Origin: G963668605 sp963668605
GTDB lineage: Bacteria; Acidobacteriota; Terriglobia; Bryobacterales; Bryobacteraceae
NCBI GenBank assembly: GCA_963668605.1
Contig: OY764903.1
Span: forward strand, 434,001-498,000
DNA length: 64,000 nt
Reading direction: 5' to 3'
Shown: positions 33,645 through 40,897 of the stretch, in pieces
Numbering within the stretch: the stretch's first letter is position 1
Layout of the letters: each line of letters begins with the position of its first letter
Notes under the pieces: model-generated
The model's database searches: none
What the model was told of the DNA's origin: nothing
The model's input: only the letters and a program-made list of their open reading frames with translations
Made by a program: the position numbers and the translations under genes

Positions 33645-34961
33645 TTGTGGGACATCGAAGCCCTGCTGGGGCGGCAGTGTCTCGCCGAACTCGATCTGGA
33701 AGCGCTGGAGTCCGCCGTGCGCCGGCAAGCCTTGCGACTGGCCGGACGCGCGGTCGAGCAACGCCTCAACGCAGACCATTCCGATGCCGCCCAGTCTCAC
33801 CTTCGCTGCCCGTGTGGGCAATGGGCACGTTACGCGGGCCGGCGCGAAAAGACATTTGCCAGCGTTCTCGGCGCGCTCAAACTTGCGCGTGCTTACTTTC
33901 ATTGCTCGGGTTGCGGTCGCGGCTTCTGCCCGCGGGACCGGCAACTCGGGTTGGAGAACACTGCGCTTTCGCCTGCTGTCACACGCATGATCGGCACGGT
34001 CGGTGCGATGGTCAGCTTTGAGGAAGGCAGCCAGTTACTTGCCGAACTGGCTGCTCTCGCCATTGATGCCAAACAGGTGGAGCGAACGGCCGAAGCTCTC
34101 GGCGCAGCCATCGCCGCCGACGAGAAGCGGAATGCGACCCCTGCCGCTGCTCTGCCATTGCCGCCGACCCTGTACTTGGGTCTGGATGGGACCGGTATTC
34201 CGATGCGGGCCTCGGAGTTGAACGGCCGGACAGGCAAGCAAGCCGATGGATCGGCCAAAACGCGAGAAGTGAAGTTGTGCACCGTCTGGAGCGCCGAGGG
34301 GCGCGACGAGAATGGCACCCCGGTCCGCGACCCAGGCTCGGTCAGCTATTCGGCGGCAATCGAAACCGCAGCTACCCTCGACACCGACAAGCAGCGCTCG
34401 CCCTTCTCCGAGCGCGTCTTGCGGGAGGCCACCCGCCGACGTTTCACCCAAGCACAAGGCACTGTGGTGATCGGTGACGGAGCCGCTTGGATCTGGAAGA
34501 TCGCGCAGGAGTTGTTTCCACGAGCGATTCAGATCGTGGATCGCTTTCACGTCAAAGAACACCTCAGCGACCTGTCCAAACTGCTCTATCCGCACAAGCC
34601 CGATCAAGCGAAACTCTGGGCGGCACGCAGGCATGAGGAACTCGATAGCGGCCGCTTGCCGGAGCTGTTACGTGCTCTGCGCCGCCAAGCCGGTCATTGC
34701 GCGGAGGCCCGCAAGTGCTTCCAATACATCCACGGCAATCGCGATCGCATGCGCTACCCACAATTCCGTGCGCAGGGCCTATGCACTTCCTCCGGAGTCG
34801 TTGAAGCCGGCTGTAAACTCGCGATTGGCACCCGGCTGAAACGCGCCGGCATGCACTGGACAACCGCCGGATCCAACGCCATCATCGCCCTTCGCTGTTC
34901 GAAGCTCAGTGGCAGGTTTCAGGACTTCTGGGAGCGCCGATCAGAACCGAGCGCCGCTTGA
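33645..34961 (+). CDS. ISKra4-family transposase
   Basis: A 438-aa transposase from a TTG codon; the frame is open back to the A8 run at 33605-33612 without an ATG. A Cys-rich N-terminal part (CPCGQWARY, CSGCGRGFCPRD) is followed by the DDE-like catalytic part with LGLDGTGIPMRA (first Asp), VIGDGAAWIWKIA (second) and SGVVEAGCKLAIGTRLK near the end, plus the family-typical VDRFHVKEHL. The frame is intact. Expression may depend on frameshifting from the accessory ORF, as there is no good start or ribosome-binding site. Confidence 0.9.
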   Translation: MWDIEALLGRQCLAELDLEALESAVRRQALRLAGRAVEQRLNADHSDAAQSHLRCPCGQWARYAGRREKTFASVLGALKLARAYFHCSGCGRGFCPRDRQLGLENTALSPAVTRMIGTVGAMVSFEEGSQLLAELAALAIDAKQVERTAEALGAAIAADEKRNATPAAALPLPPTLYLGLDGTGIPMRASELNGRTGKQADGSAKTREVKLCTVWSAEGRDENGTPVRDPGSVSYSAAIETAATLDTDKQRSPFSERVLREATRRRFTQAQGTVVIGDGAAWIWKIAQELFPRAIQIVDRFHVKEHLSDLSKLLYPHKPDQAKLWAARRHEELDSGRLPELLRALRRQAGHCAEARKCFQYIHGNRDRMRYPQFRAQGLCTSSGVVEAGCKLAIGTRLKRAGMHWTTAGSNAIIALRCSKLSGRFQDFWERRSEPSAA

Positions 34962-34986
34962 TCCGTCACTTTCTAGTCGTGCACCC

Positions 34987-35257
34987 TTTCGTCTACGCAG
35001 CGCTGCTCCAGTTTGTCGCAGATCAACACGGGCACCAGCACGGTCGCCATTAGCGGAATCATACTGGCGGCCTGTTCTATGTGTTCGCCTTCTCGCGAGG
35101 TTTGGTCTAATAGTGGTCGATACCAGCGCAATCGTATCCAGACATGCGACCAACTCCTTTTGTGTGCGGCTCTGCGCCGCGGTTCTCATCGACTCACGGC
35201 GCAACCTGCGATACTGCGAATCGTAGTCGGTCTACCCACTTTGATCGAGTCGAATCC
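34987..35257. other. Gap between IS copy B and the first sulfatase
   Basis: No gene is supported here. The first ten bases (TTTCGTCTAC) are the orphan half of a target duplication. On the plus strand a short VapC-like start (VVDTSAIV near 35114) is seen but does not continue as a PIN domain. Confidence 0.5.
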
Positions 35258-36718
35258 ATGCCCATCACCCGCCGATCACTCTTCCGGACTGCTGCGTCTG
35301 CACTAGGCTGCAGCCTGATGAACGGACAGACGAACCGTCCTCCGAACATCGTCCTGATACTTGCCGACGACCTCGGCTGGGGCGATCTTGGCTGCTACGG
35401 CTCTCCGGATATCCGGACACCGCACATCGACCGCATGGCCGGCGAGGGCGTCCGGTTCACCCATTTCTACGCTCAGCCGCTCTGCGGGCCCTCCCGAGCG
35501 GCGCTGCTGACTGGCTGTTATCCCGTGCGCAACAGCCTGATGTTCAACCACCTCCCCAAGGCGCGGACCGGCATTCACCCCGACGAGACCACCGTTGCCG
35601 AAACACTCAAGTCAAAAGGTTACGCCACGATGGCGATCGGCAAATGGCATTTGGGCGACGCCCCGCCGTTTCTGCCGACCCGCCATGGTTTCGACAGTTG
35701 GTTCGGACTACCGTACTCCAACGATATGTGGCCATTCCACCCGAAAATCCGGGTGCCCGCACGCTCAGCCCGGCAGGGCGAGATCGCCCGCGAGCGGGCC
35801 GCGCTCACCGGCTTCGAAGGCCAGGGCCAAGTCTATCCCCCGGATTGGTTCCCCGATTTGCCGCTGATGCGCAATGAAGAGGTGCTGGAGCTGAATCCAG
35901 AGCAGTCCACGCTCACCGGGCGGTACACGAGCGAAGCGCTCCGTTTCATCCAGGACAACCGCCAGCGGCCTTTCTTCTTGTATCTGGCGCATTCCATGCC
36001 GCACGTGCCAATCTTTCCGGGCGACCGCTTCGATGGGCGCTCTGTGCGAGGGCGCTATGGAGACGTAGTCGAGGAACTGGACGACAGCACAGGCCGGATT
36101 CTGGGGAAGTTGAAGGAGTTAAAGCTGGACGGCAACACTCTCGTGATCTTTCTGTCGGATAACGGCCCGTGGCTCCCATACGGTATCGACAGCGGTTCCG
36201 CCGGGCCGCTTCGCGCAGGGAAGGGAAGTCATTGGGAGGGTGGCATTCGCGTCCCAATGGTCGCGCGCTGGCCGGGGAGGATACCCCCGGGGCTGGTGAG
36301 TTCAGAGATCGCGGCGAGCATCGATTTTCTGCCGACCTTAGCCCGATTCGCGGGAGCGCCACCGGCGCCGGCCGGTCGAATCGACGGGTGTGATATTTCA
36401 AATTTGCTGACTCAAGCCGGTGCGCGATCGCCACACGAAGCTTTCTTCTACTACGCCGCCCCAACTCAGTATGTCGCTGCCGACGGACGTCCGGCCAATC
36501 GCCAGACGCTTGTAGCGGTCAGAAGCGGGCCGTGGAAGCTGCACATGGAAGCGGCGCCCGGAGGCACAAAGGGAGCGCTCTATAACCTATACGAAGACGC
36601 GGGAGAGAACCACGATGTTGCTTCCAGATACCCCGCGATTGTCGCCCGCCTCGACGCGCTCGGACGCGCATTCAATGAACGGCTATCCACCGAAATTCGT
36701 CCGCTAGGCCGGATCTGA
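35258..36718 (+). CDS. Sulfatase, Tat-exported
   Basis: A 486-aa alkaline-phosphatase-superfamily sulfatase. The ATG at 35258 gives MPITRRSLFRTAAS, a twin-arginine signal; the frame upstream is not used. The fGly motif is CGPSR (76-80, CxPSR, S1 family), followed by LTG. The metal site ILADDLGWGD and IFLSDNGPW are standard, as is the late VRSGPWKLH. It hydrolyses a sulfate ester, probably of a glycan in the periplasm; the substrate is unknown. It needs a formylglycine-generating or anaerobic maturase encoded elsewhere. It lies 270 bp from IS copy B and would be close to the GH29 fucosidase gene if the inferred inversion is undone. Confidence 0.9.
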   Translation: MPITRRSLFRTAASALGCSLMNGQTNRPPNIVLILADDLGWGDLGCYGSPDIRTPHIDRMAGEGVRFTHFYAQPLCGPSRAALLTGCYPVRNSLMFNHLPKARTGIHPDETTVAETLKSKGYATMAIGKWHLGDAPPFLPTRHGFDSWFGLPYSNDMWPFHPKIRVPARSARQGEIARERAALTGFEGQGQVYPPDWFPDLPLMRNEEVLELNPEQSTLTGRYTSEALRFIQDNRQRPFFLYLAHSMPHVPIFPGDRFDGRSVRGRYGDVVEELDDSTGRILGKLKELKLDGNTLVIFLSDNGPWLPYGIDSGSAGPLRAGKGSHWEGGIRVPMVARWPGRIPPGLVSSEIAASIDFLPTLARFAGAPPAPAGRIDGCDISNLLTQAGARSPHEAFFYYAAPTQYVAADGRPANRQTLVAVRSGPWKLHMEAAPGGTKGALYNLYEDAGENHDVASRYPAIVARLDALGRAFNERLSTEIRPLGRI

Positions 36719-36783
36719 GGAAAGCGAAAGGCGCCGCGGTGTTGAGCCTGCCGGTTCAGATCGCTGGAGTGCTGAAGCGCTGG

Positions 36784-36960
36784 TCATTTCGAAGCCATCG
36801 CATCCACCAGCCACAAGAATCCGAATAAGAGGCCGACCACCAGGATGATCTTCGCCCCAGTAGCAGCATGCTCTCGGGCCGAGTACTCTCTTGGGGCGTA
36901 GTTGTCCGCGGAAGGTGTAGCTGGCAGGTCTTCAGTTCTGCTCAGTTTGGGTTTCGACAT
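36784..36960 (-). CDS. Small single-span membrane protein in the sigma-54 island
   Basis: A 58-aa protein starting at ATG 36960 (MSKPKLSRTE), with GGAG 10 bases upstream. The polar N-terminal half has a PREYSAREHAATG segment and the C-terminal half is one membrane helix (AKIILVVGLLFGFLWLVDAM). It has no recognised family. A sigma-54-like promoter (37058-37072) lies about 90 bp upstream. Confidence 0.6.
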   Translation of the reverse strand: MSKPKLSRTEDLPATPSADNYAPREYSAREHAATGAKIILVVGLLFGFLWLVDAMASK

Positions 36961-37057
36961 AGATATAAACTCCATTTCTTGATGAATGCGCTGGATCCAC
37001 ATCCGCGCAGGATTCTAAAGACTTCATTGAAAGCAGAAACGCTCAGACTGCCAGTCA

Positions 37058-37072
37058 GCAAACCTGGAGCCA
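37058..37072 (-). promoter_or_regulatory. Sigma-54 (-24/-12) promoter before the 58-aa membrane protein
   Basis: On the minus strand TGGC-TCCAGGT-TTGC, followed by T: both the -24 TGGC and -12 TTGC elements at canonical spacing (GG-N10-GC). It gives a transcript start near 37046 and an 86-nt leader. Confidence 0.6.
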
Positions 37073-37091
37073 TTTGCGCTCGACGGCGCGA

Positions 37092-37568
37092 TCAGCCGTA
37101 ATAGTCGCCCGCCGCTTCCGGCTGGTACAGGATCGCCTCAACCAGGACCGTCAAAACGGCGCCAGAAATCGGGCATGTGATTTGCTGGCCTGTCCTTGCG
37201 CCCAGCAGTGTGGAGCCAAGCGGCGTGAGGATGGATATCATACCTTTTCGGGCATTGGCATGCGACGGAAACACCAGAGTGAAGATCACCTGGCGACCGC
37301 TGACCACGTCGCGGAGAAGGATCTTCGAATTCATCGTCACCAGATCGACGGGTACGGCAGATGGGTCCAATAAATGCGCGCCACGAATTCGAACCTCCAA
37401 CTCGCTTAAGATCTCAGCTTCCAGTTGGTTTCTCACGAACCCGGATTGGAGCAGAAGCCGTTCCGCATCAGGAGCGCTAACCAGAAATTGAGCGCCGGCG
37501 TCCTGCGTAACGCCATCAGTTGGAGCCTCAGAAGGACCTGCCGTCGAGGTGGGCATGGTTTTCATCAC
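37092..37568 (-). CDS. Rnk-like protein with GreA/GreB C-terminal domain (paralogue 1)
   Basis: A 158-aa protein. The first 40 residues are low in structure; residues 45-85 resemble the short Rnk coiled-coil (ERLLLQSGFVRNQLEAEILSELEVR), and residues 86-155 are the GreA/GreB C-terminal FKBP-like domain: VTMNSKILLRDVVSGRQVIFTLVFP, ILTPLGSTLLGARTGQQI. Rnk proteins bind the RNA polymerase secondary channel without the acidic Gre tip and influence nucleoside diphosphate kinase levels. It shares VTMNS..LRD and L.P.G.A.LG with the second paralogue at 42914. It is adjacent to, and probably cotranscribed with, the 98-aa protein gene upstream. Confidence 0.78.
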   Translation of the reverse strand: MMKTMPTSTAGPSEAPTDGVTQDAGAQFLVSAPDAERLLLQSGFVRNQLEAEILSELEVRIRGAHLLDPSAVPVDLVTMNSKILLRDVVSGRQVIFTLVFPSHANARKGMISILTPLGSTLLGARTGQQITCPISGAVLTVLVEAILYQPEAAGDYYG

Positions 37569-37569
37569 T

Positions 37570-37866
37570 TTAGACCACCCGCAAATGAAAGGGAGTGCCG
37601 GATTCGGAAAGCCGTCGATTCAGTAACCGAATCCGTTTCCGGATCCGTTCCAGATTGCTCGGCGTTGCTGGCAGATCTTCACATCGGAAGATGACCGCTC
37701 GCGTCCGCACCTCGATCTGCGGAACATGCGTCCGAAACGCTTTCTGACGGTTCTTGATGTACTGCCCGACCAGATGCGGGCTGCGCCCGCAAATTGGGAC
37801 CTGGCTGAAATCAGCCTGATCGATCTGTTCCATCGGGTGCTTGGGATGCTTTTCAATGTTGGCCAC
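37570..37866 (-). CDS. Small protein of unknown function
   Basis: A 98-aa protein from GTG 37866, preceded by GGAGGA. The second half contains VRTRAVIFRCEDLPATPSNL followed by a basic helix (ERIRKRIRLLNRRLSE). No domain is recognised. It ends two bases before the Rnk-like gene starts, an operon arrangement. The 64-bp gap to the upstream gene holds a 15-bp tandem repeat. Confidence 0.5.
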   Translation of the reverse strand: MANIEKHPKHPMEQIDQADFSQVPICGRSPHLVGQYIKNRQKAFRTHVPQIEVRTRAVIFRCEDLPATPSNLERIRKRIRLLNRRLSESGTPFHLRVV

Positions 37867-37885
37867 AGTTCCTCCATTGCAATAC

Positions 37886-37920
37886 TTGATCCGCTTCCAC
37901 TTGATCCGCTTCCACTTGAT
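37886..37920. repeat. 15-bp tandem repeat, two and a third copies
   Basis: TTGATCCGCTTCCAC occurs twice in a row (37886-37900, 37901-37915), followed by TTGAT. It lies in the short gap between the HEAT-like and 98-aa genes, upstream of the GTG start of the latter. It may be a regulator binding site or slippage product. Confidence 0.6.
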
Positions 37921-37930
37921 GCCCGTTGTG

Positions 37931-38608
37931 CTACCAGTTGCATCTGTTCGGACATCGCCAGAAACCGCGTGGGAGAGACCCGTCGGCAGCCGACTGCGGG
38001 TACCAGGTCAACTCGCACGCTTCACACCGAATGACCCTGCCATACTTGTTCAATAGCCTGACTCCGAGCTTGGCCATACGCGCGCCTTGTACGCGGCGTC
38101 TATCGTCGCGGAAAATCGAAGCGGCCGCCTGCCTTGCCGTTGCCTCCTCCTGGCATTGCGATCGCGTCCCCGTAGCGGTAGCAGTAATCACCGGACGCAG
38201 TGATTCCTCCCATCGCCGGGCAGACGTGCGGAGCATTGGCGGTTGCGGCTTTTCGAGAAGAGTCCGAATGCTTTGTGCCACCTCAGAGCGAGCACAGCCG
38301 CTGATTGTGGCGCCGCCGCTGTTGTTCAGTGCTCCACGCAGCGCGTTGCCCGCCAGTATCCGTGTCTCCAGATCGCCGTCATCATCGAGCAGGATCTGAA
38401 CGGCCACTCGAGCGATCTCGTCGCCTGGCCGTTTCAGTTCGGCGATCGCACGAAGGGCAGCTTTCCTGAGTTGCCAGTTGGATGGATACCGGGCGACACG
38501 CGCCAAACCCGACTGATGGTCGTCGAGCGTCCCATCCTCCCTGAGCTTCCCGATGCGATCGAGGACACGGCCCCAATCCTGAAGATCACCAAACACATCG
38601 CAGTTCAT
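37931..38608 (-). CDS. HEAT-like repeat protein with C-terminal zinc ribbon
   Basis: A 225-aa protein. Residues 5-100 are paired helices of HEAT-repeat type (VLDRIGKLREDGTL, NWQLRKAALRAIAEL, EIARVAVQILLDDDGDLETR, ILAGNALRGAL). Residues 130-180 are low-complexity and basic. The C-terminus is a zinc ribbon: VIRCEACELTWYPQ, then FWRCPNRCNW, that is CxxC and CxxxC, a possible nucleic acid or protein contact. AAAGGAG about 13 bases upstream supports ATG 38608. It is the second gene of a small operon that begins from a sigma-54-like promoter at 38954-38970. Function unknown. Confidence 0.55.
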   Translation of the reverse strand: MNCDVFGDLQDWGRVLDRIGKLREDGTLDDHQSGLARVARYPSNWQLRKAALRAIAELKRPGDEIARVAVQILLDDDGDLETRILAGNALRGALNNSGGATISGCARSEVAQSIRTLLEKPQPPMLRTSARRWEESLRPVITATATGTRSQCQEEATARQAAASIFRDDRRRVQGARMAKLGVRLLNKYGRVIRCEACELTWYPQSAADGSLPRGFWRCPNRCNW

Positions 38609-38611
38609 CGT

Positions 38612-38806
38612 CTAAGCGTGCTCCTTTGCGATCCACCCTTTAGTGAGCAAGTGGCGGTCCAATCCCGGTCTCCAAATTTGTGAACGAGATGCTGCGTTAT
38701 CGTGGCGCAACGCTTCGTTCGCTGCCCAAAAGCGCGCAGCGCTGTCCGTTTTCAGACAGTACCGGTGGCGAGGCAGAGGCGTACTTTTTCGCGTTTTGGG
38801 GGGCAT
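38612..38806 (-). CDS. Possible 64-aa basic protein
   Basis: A short frame that ends four bases before the HEAT-like gene start (KEHA then TAG), beginning at MPPKTRKS. It contains a helix-like segment CLKTDSAARFWAANEALRHD. No family is recognised; the position immediately upstream of a well-placed gene is the main support. A longer frame extends to 38950, but the predicted sigma-54 transcript would start just inside that, so the shorter form is preferred. Confidence 0.3.
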   Translation of the reverse strand: MPPKTRKSTPLPRHRYCLKTDSAARFWAANEALRHDNAASRSQIWRPGLDRHLLTKGWIAKEHA

Positions 38807-38953
38807 GGCGATACGATCCCGACGCGTGAGCAAGATGCGTATGCCGCACGTTCCGCAGCAACGCATCCAACGAAAATCATTGAACCAGGAATACTCGGCC
38901 ACGGAGGCCGACTTGGTGGGTCCGCCGGAGAAGAGTATGCCGGAAAGCACCAG

Positions 38954-38970
38954 TGCACCGGAGCGGCCAA
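38954..38970 (-). promoter_or_regulatory. Sigma-54-like promoter, minus strand, before the HEAT-like operon
   Basis: Minus strand TTGGC-CGCTCCG-GTGCA: GG-N10-GC with a good -24 (TGGC) and a -12 differing at the first T (GTGCA). Transcription would start near 38943. It is back-to-back with the plus-strand site at 39001. Confidence 0.45.
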
Positions 38971-39000
38971 TTCCGCCTGAGTTTCTCGGCAGCGTATGTA

Positions 39001-39016
39001 TGGTCCCTGCCGTGCA
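39001..39016 (+). promoter_or_regulatory. Sigma-54-like promoter of the coiled-coil membrane protein gene
   Basis: TGGT-CCCTGCC-GTGCA with GG-N10-GC spacing. A start near 39027 would give a 25-nt leader to ATG 39052 carrying the ribosome-binding site GAAGGG. Confidence 0.45.
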
Positions 39017-39051
39017 CTACCACGGATATGCAAACGAAGGGTCGTGTGCTG

Positions 39052-39585
39052 ATGATATGGTTCGTGGTCGCGTACGCCCTGATTTTCGTTGTTGCGTGGG
39101 CGACATTGGCTTGGCCGGCCGCGGCTCTGGTCTCTTTGGCCGTGGCACTTGTTGGTATCAGTCTGTGGAGGCGACAGGTTGCCAGGCGCGCGGACACGAT
39201 GCCGGCGCCCAAACGAGGAGACTATGCCATCACGCACGATCTCACAGCCACGCCGGATCCGGATATGGGTGCGCTGATAGATGACACGTGGCGGCGGGAT
39301 CTGTCGCTCGCCGCGGAACACGTGCATAGCATCCGATGGCTGCTCGAGATCGCTCGCGACCACCAGCAGCCAATCCCAACGTCCGCGCTCAAAAACCTTG
39401 AGCTGGTATCAAAAAACCTGCATCAATTGCGGCAGCGAATCGATGTTGCTCGTGAGGACGTTGCGCCGGAATCGGTGGTCAGCGCAGTTACACATCCTCC
39501 GGAGCCTCGTACTCCTCCTCGTCCTCAGCAGCTTTCTTCCGGATGCCATGCTTCTCCATCCGATAGATCAATGCCTTTCGACTGA
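39052..39585 (+). CDS. Inner-membrane protein with C-terminal helical domain
   Basis: A 177-aa protein from ATG 39052 (earlier in-frame codons exist, but this start lies properly behind GAAGGG and the sigma-54-like site). Residues 1-40 form two membrane helices (MIWFVVAYALIFVVAWATLAWP, then ALVSLAVALVGISLW). The cytoplasmic part holds DTWRRDLSLAAEHVHSIRWLLEIARDH and LKNLELVSKNLHQLRQRID, a probable helical bundle/coiled coil, then a Pro-rich tail. No family is recognised. The last 98 bp overlap the 3' end of the convergent ntrC-like gene. Confidence 0.5.
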   Translation: MIWFVVAYALIFVVAWATLAWPAAALVSLAVALVGISLWRRQVARRADTMPAPKRGDYAITHDLTATPDPDMGALIDDTWRRDLSLAAEHVHSIRWLLEIARDHQQPIPTSALKNLELVSKNLHQLRQRIDVAREDVAPESVVSAVTHPPEPRTPPRPQQLSSGCHASPSDRSMPFD

Positions 39586-40897
39586 TGTCCAGGTACTTGG
39601 CTGCGTGCGTCTGGTTGCCGTGGAACTTCTCTATCGCCCGAACTAGCAACTCCTTTTCGACGGCCTCCAGGCTGATACCCCGAGCCGGGAGTTCCAATTG
39701 CAGCATATCCACGGCGGGCCGTTCGCGGCGGAGGAAATCGGGCAGGTCCGCAAGCGTGATCTCATCACCGCGTGCCAGAACCGCAATCCGTTCAATAACA
39801 TTTTCCAGCTCGCGCACATTCCCTGGCCATCGATACTCCTGGAACCGAGGCAGGAGGCTGGCCGGCAAAACCAGCTCGGGGCGGCCTTGCGCTTCCTTTG
39901 CCTTGAGAAAGAAGCGCTGCACCAATTCGGGAATATCTTCGGCCCGGTCCCGCAAGGGTGGCAACTCCAGGGGAATCACAGCCAGACGGTAATACAGATC
40001 TTCGCGGAAGGTTCCGTCCTCGATCATCGCCCGCAGATTGCGGTGTGTGGCGGCGACAAAGCGCACGTCGACTTTGACGGGCGAGGTGGCGCCCACCTTC
40101 TCCAGTTCGCCCTGTTGAATTAGGCGCAGCAGTTTCACTTGAAGGTCGCCAGGCATCTCCCCGATCTCGTCCAGAAACAGCGTCCCCCGGTCCGCCAGTT
40201 CGACCTTCCCGGCCTTGTGCGCCAGTGCTCCGGTGAACGATCCCTTAACATGGCCGAATAGCTCGGATTCCAGCAGGTCGCGCGGAATAGCGCCGCAGTT
40301 GATGGTGACGAATGGCTTGTCGCGGCGCCTGCTGTTGAAATGTATGGCCTTTGCCAGGAGCTCCTTGCCGGCGCCTGTTTCGGCATGGATGAGAATGGTC
40401 GAATTGCTTTGCGCAGCCCGCGCCGCCGTATCGAGCAGCGATAGAAGCGCTTCCGAATGGCCAATGATGTTTTCAAAGCCGTACTTCCGGTCCAGACTCG
40501 CCCGCAGCGTCCGGACCTCTTCCACCAGGCGAAAGTGCTCCAGCACGCGGCTCACGGAAAGAGCGAGTTCGTCATAGTCGATGGGCTTCGCCAGATAGTC
40601 GTAAGCACCTGCCCGCATTGCCTGAACCGCGTTTTGGATCGTCCCGAACGCGGTGATTATGAGCACCGGAAGTTCGGGAAAGTCGCGCCGGATCTGCTCG
40701 AGCAACTCCATTCCGGACATGCCGGGCATTTTCAGATCCGTCAGGACGAGGGCTGGGAGTTCCTTCTCGATCACCTCGATCGCCTTCATGCCATCGGCGG
40801 CCGTGATCACGGCGTACCCCATCTGTTCAAGTTGCGTCTGGAGTACCCAACGCAGGTTATCATCGTCATCGACAACGAGAATGCGCGGAGAATTCAT
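39488..40897 (-). CDS. NtrC-family sigma-54-dependent response regulator
   Basis: A 469-aa enhancer-binding protein. Receiver domain at 1-120 with acidic pocket VDDDD and phospho-acceptor Asp54 (VLTDLKMPGM); AAA+ domain from about 140 with Walker A ETGAGKEL (173-180), the sigma-54 contact loop GSFTGA (219-224, a GAFTGA variant) and Walker B GTLFLDEIGEM; R-finger-type ATHRNLRAMI and FREDLYYRL. A C-terminal Fis-type helix-turn-helix (NQTHAAKYLDISRKALIYRMEKHGI) is followed by an acidic tail. It should activate sigma-54 promoters; six candidate sites lie within about 6 kb around it. It overlaps its sensor kinase by 4 bp (ATGA). Confidence 0.94.
   Translation of the reverse strand: MNSPRILVVDDDDNLRWVLQTQLEQMGYAVITAADGMKAIEVIEKELPALVLTDLKMPGMSGMELLEQIRRDFPELPVLIITAFGTIQNAVQAMRAGAYDYLAKPIDYDELALSVSRVLEHFRLVEEVRTLRASLDRKYGFENIIGHSEALLSLLDTAARAAQSNSTILIHAETGAGKELLAKAIHFNSRRRDKPFVTINCGAIPRDLLESELFGHVKGSFTGALAHKAGKVELADRGTLFLDEIGEMPGDLQVKLLRLIQQGELEKVGATSPVKVDVRFVAATHRNLRAMIEDGTFREDLYYRLAVIPLELPPLRDRAEDIPELVQRFFLKAKEAQGRPELVLPASLLPRFQEYRWPGNVRELENVIERIAVLARGDEITLADLPDFLRRERPAVDMLQLELPARGISLEAVEKELLVRAIEKFHGNQTHAAKYLDISRKALIYRMEKHGIRKKAAEDEEEYEAPEDV

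Larger units (their letters stand above)
33153..34986 (+). mobile_element. ISKra4-family insertion sequence, copy B (complete)
   Basis: The element is 1834 bp with perfect 11-bp terminal inverted repeats GGGTGCACGAC / GTCGTGCACCC. It holds an accessory ORF and a transposase separated by an A8 run. The two immediate flanks differ (left ends GCGCGGCA, right begins TTTCGTCTAC), so this copy lacks a target duplication of its own; the missing partner of TTTCGTCTAC is beside copy A. Confidence 0.92.

Noticed and set aside
34987..35110. Minus-strand frame that would continue across the ancestral IS target site (ending VDETPD)
   Set aside because: It has no credible start and no family; the case for the inversion rests on the 10-bp duplication alone.
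35108..35226. VapC-like N-terminus VVDTSAIV on the plus strand after IS copy B
   Set aside because: After the first eight residues nothing matches a PIN domain, and no antitoxin gene or start codon is convincing; probably chance.
37879..37892. GC-N10-CC (sigma-54-like) site on the minus strand before the 98-aa gene
   Set aside because: The -24 element is poor and the start site would fall at the GTG codon, removing the ribosome-binding site.
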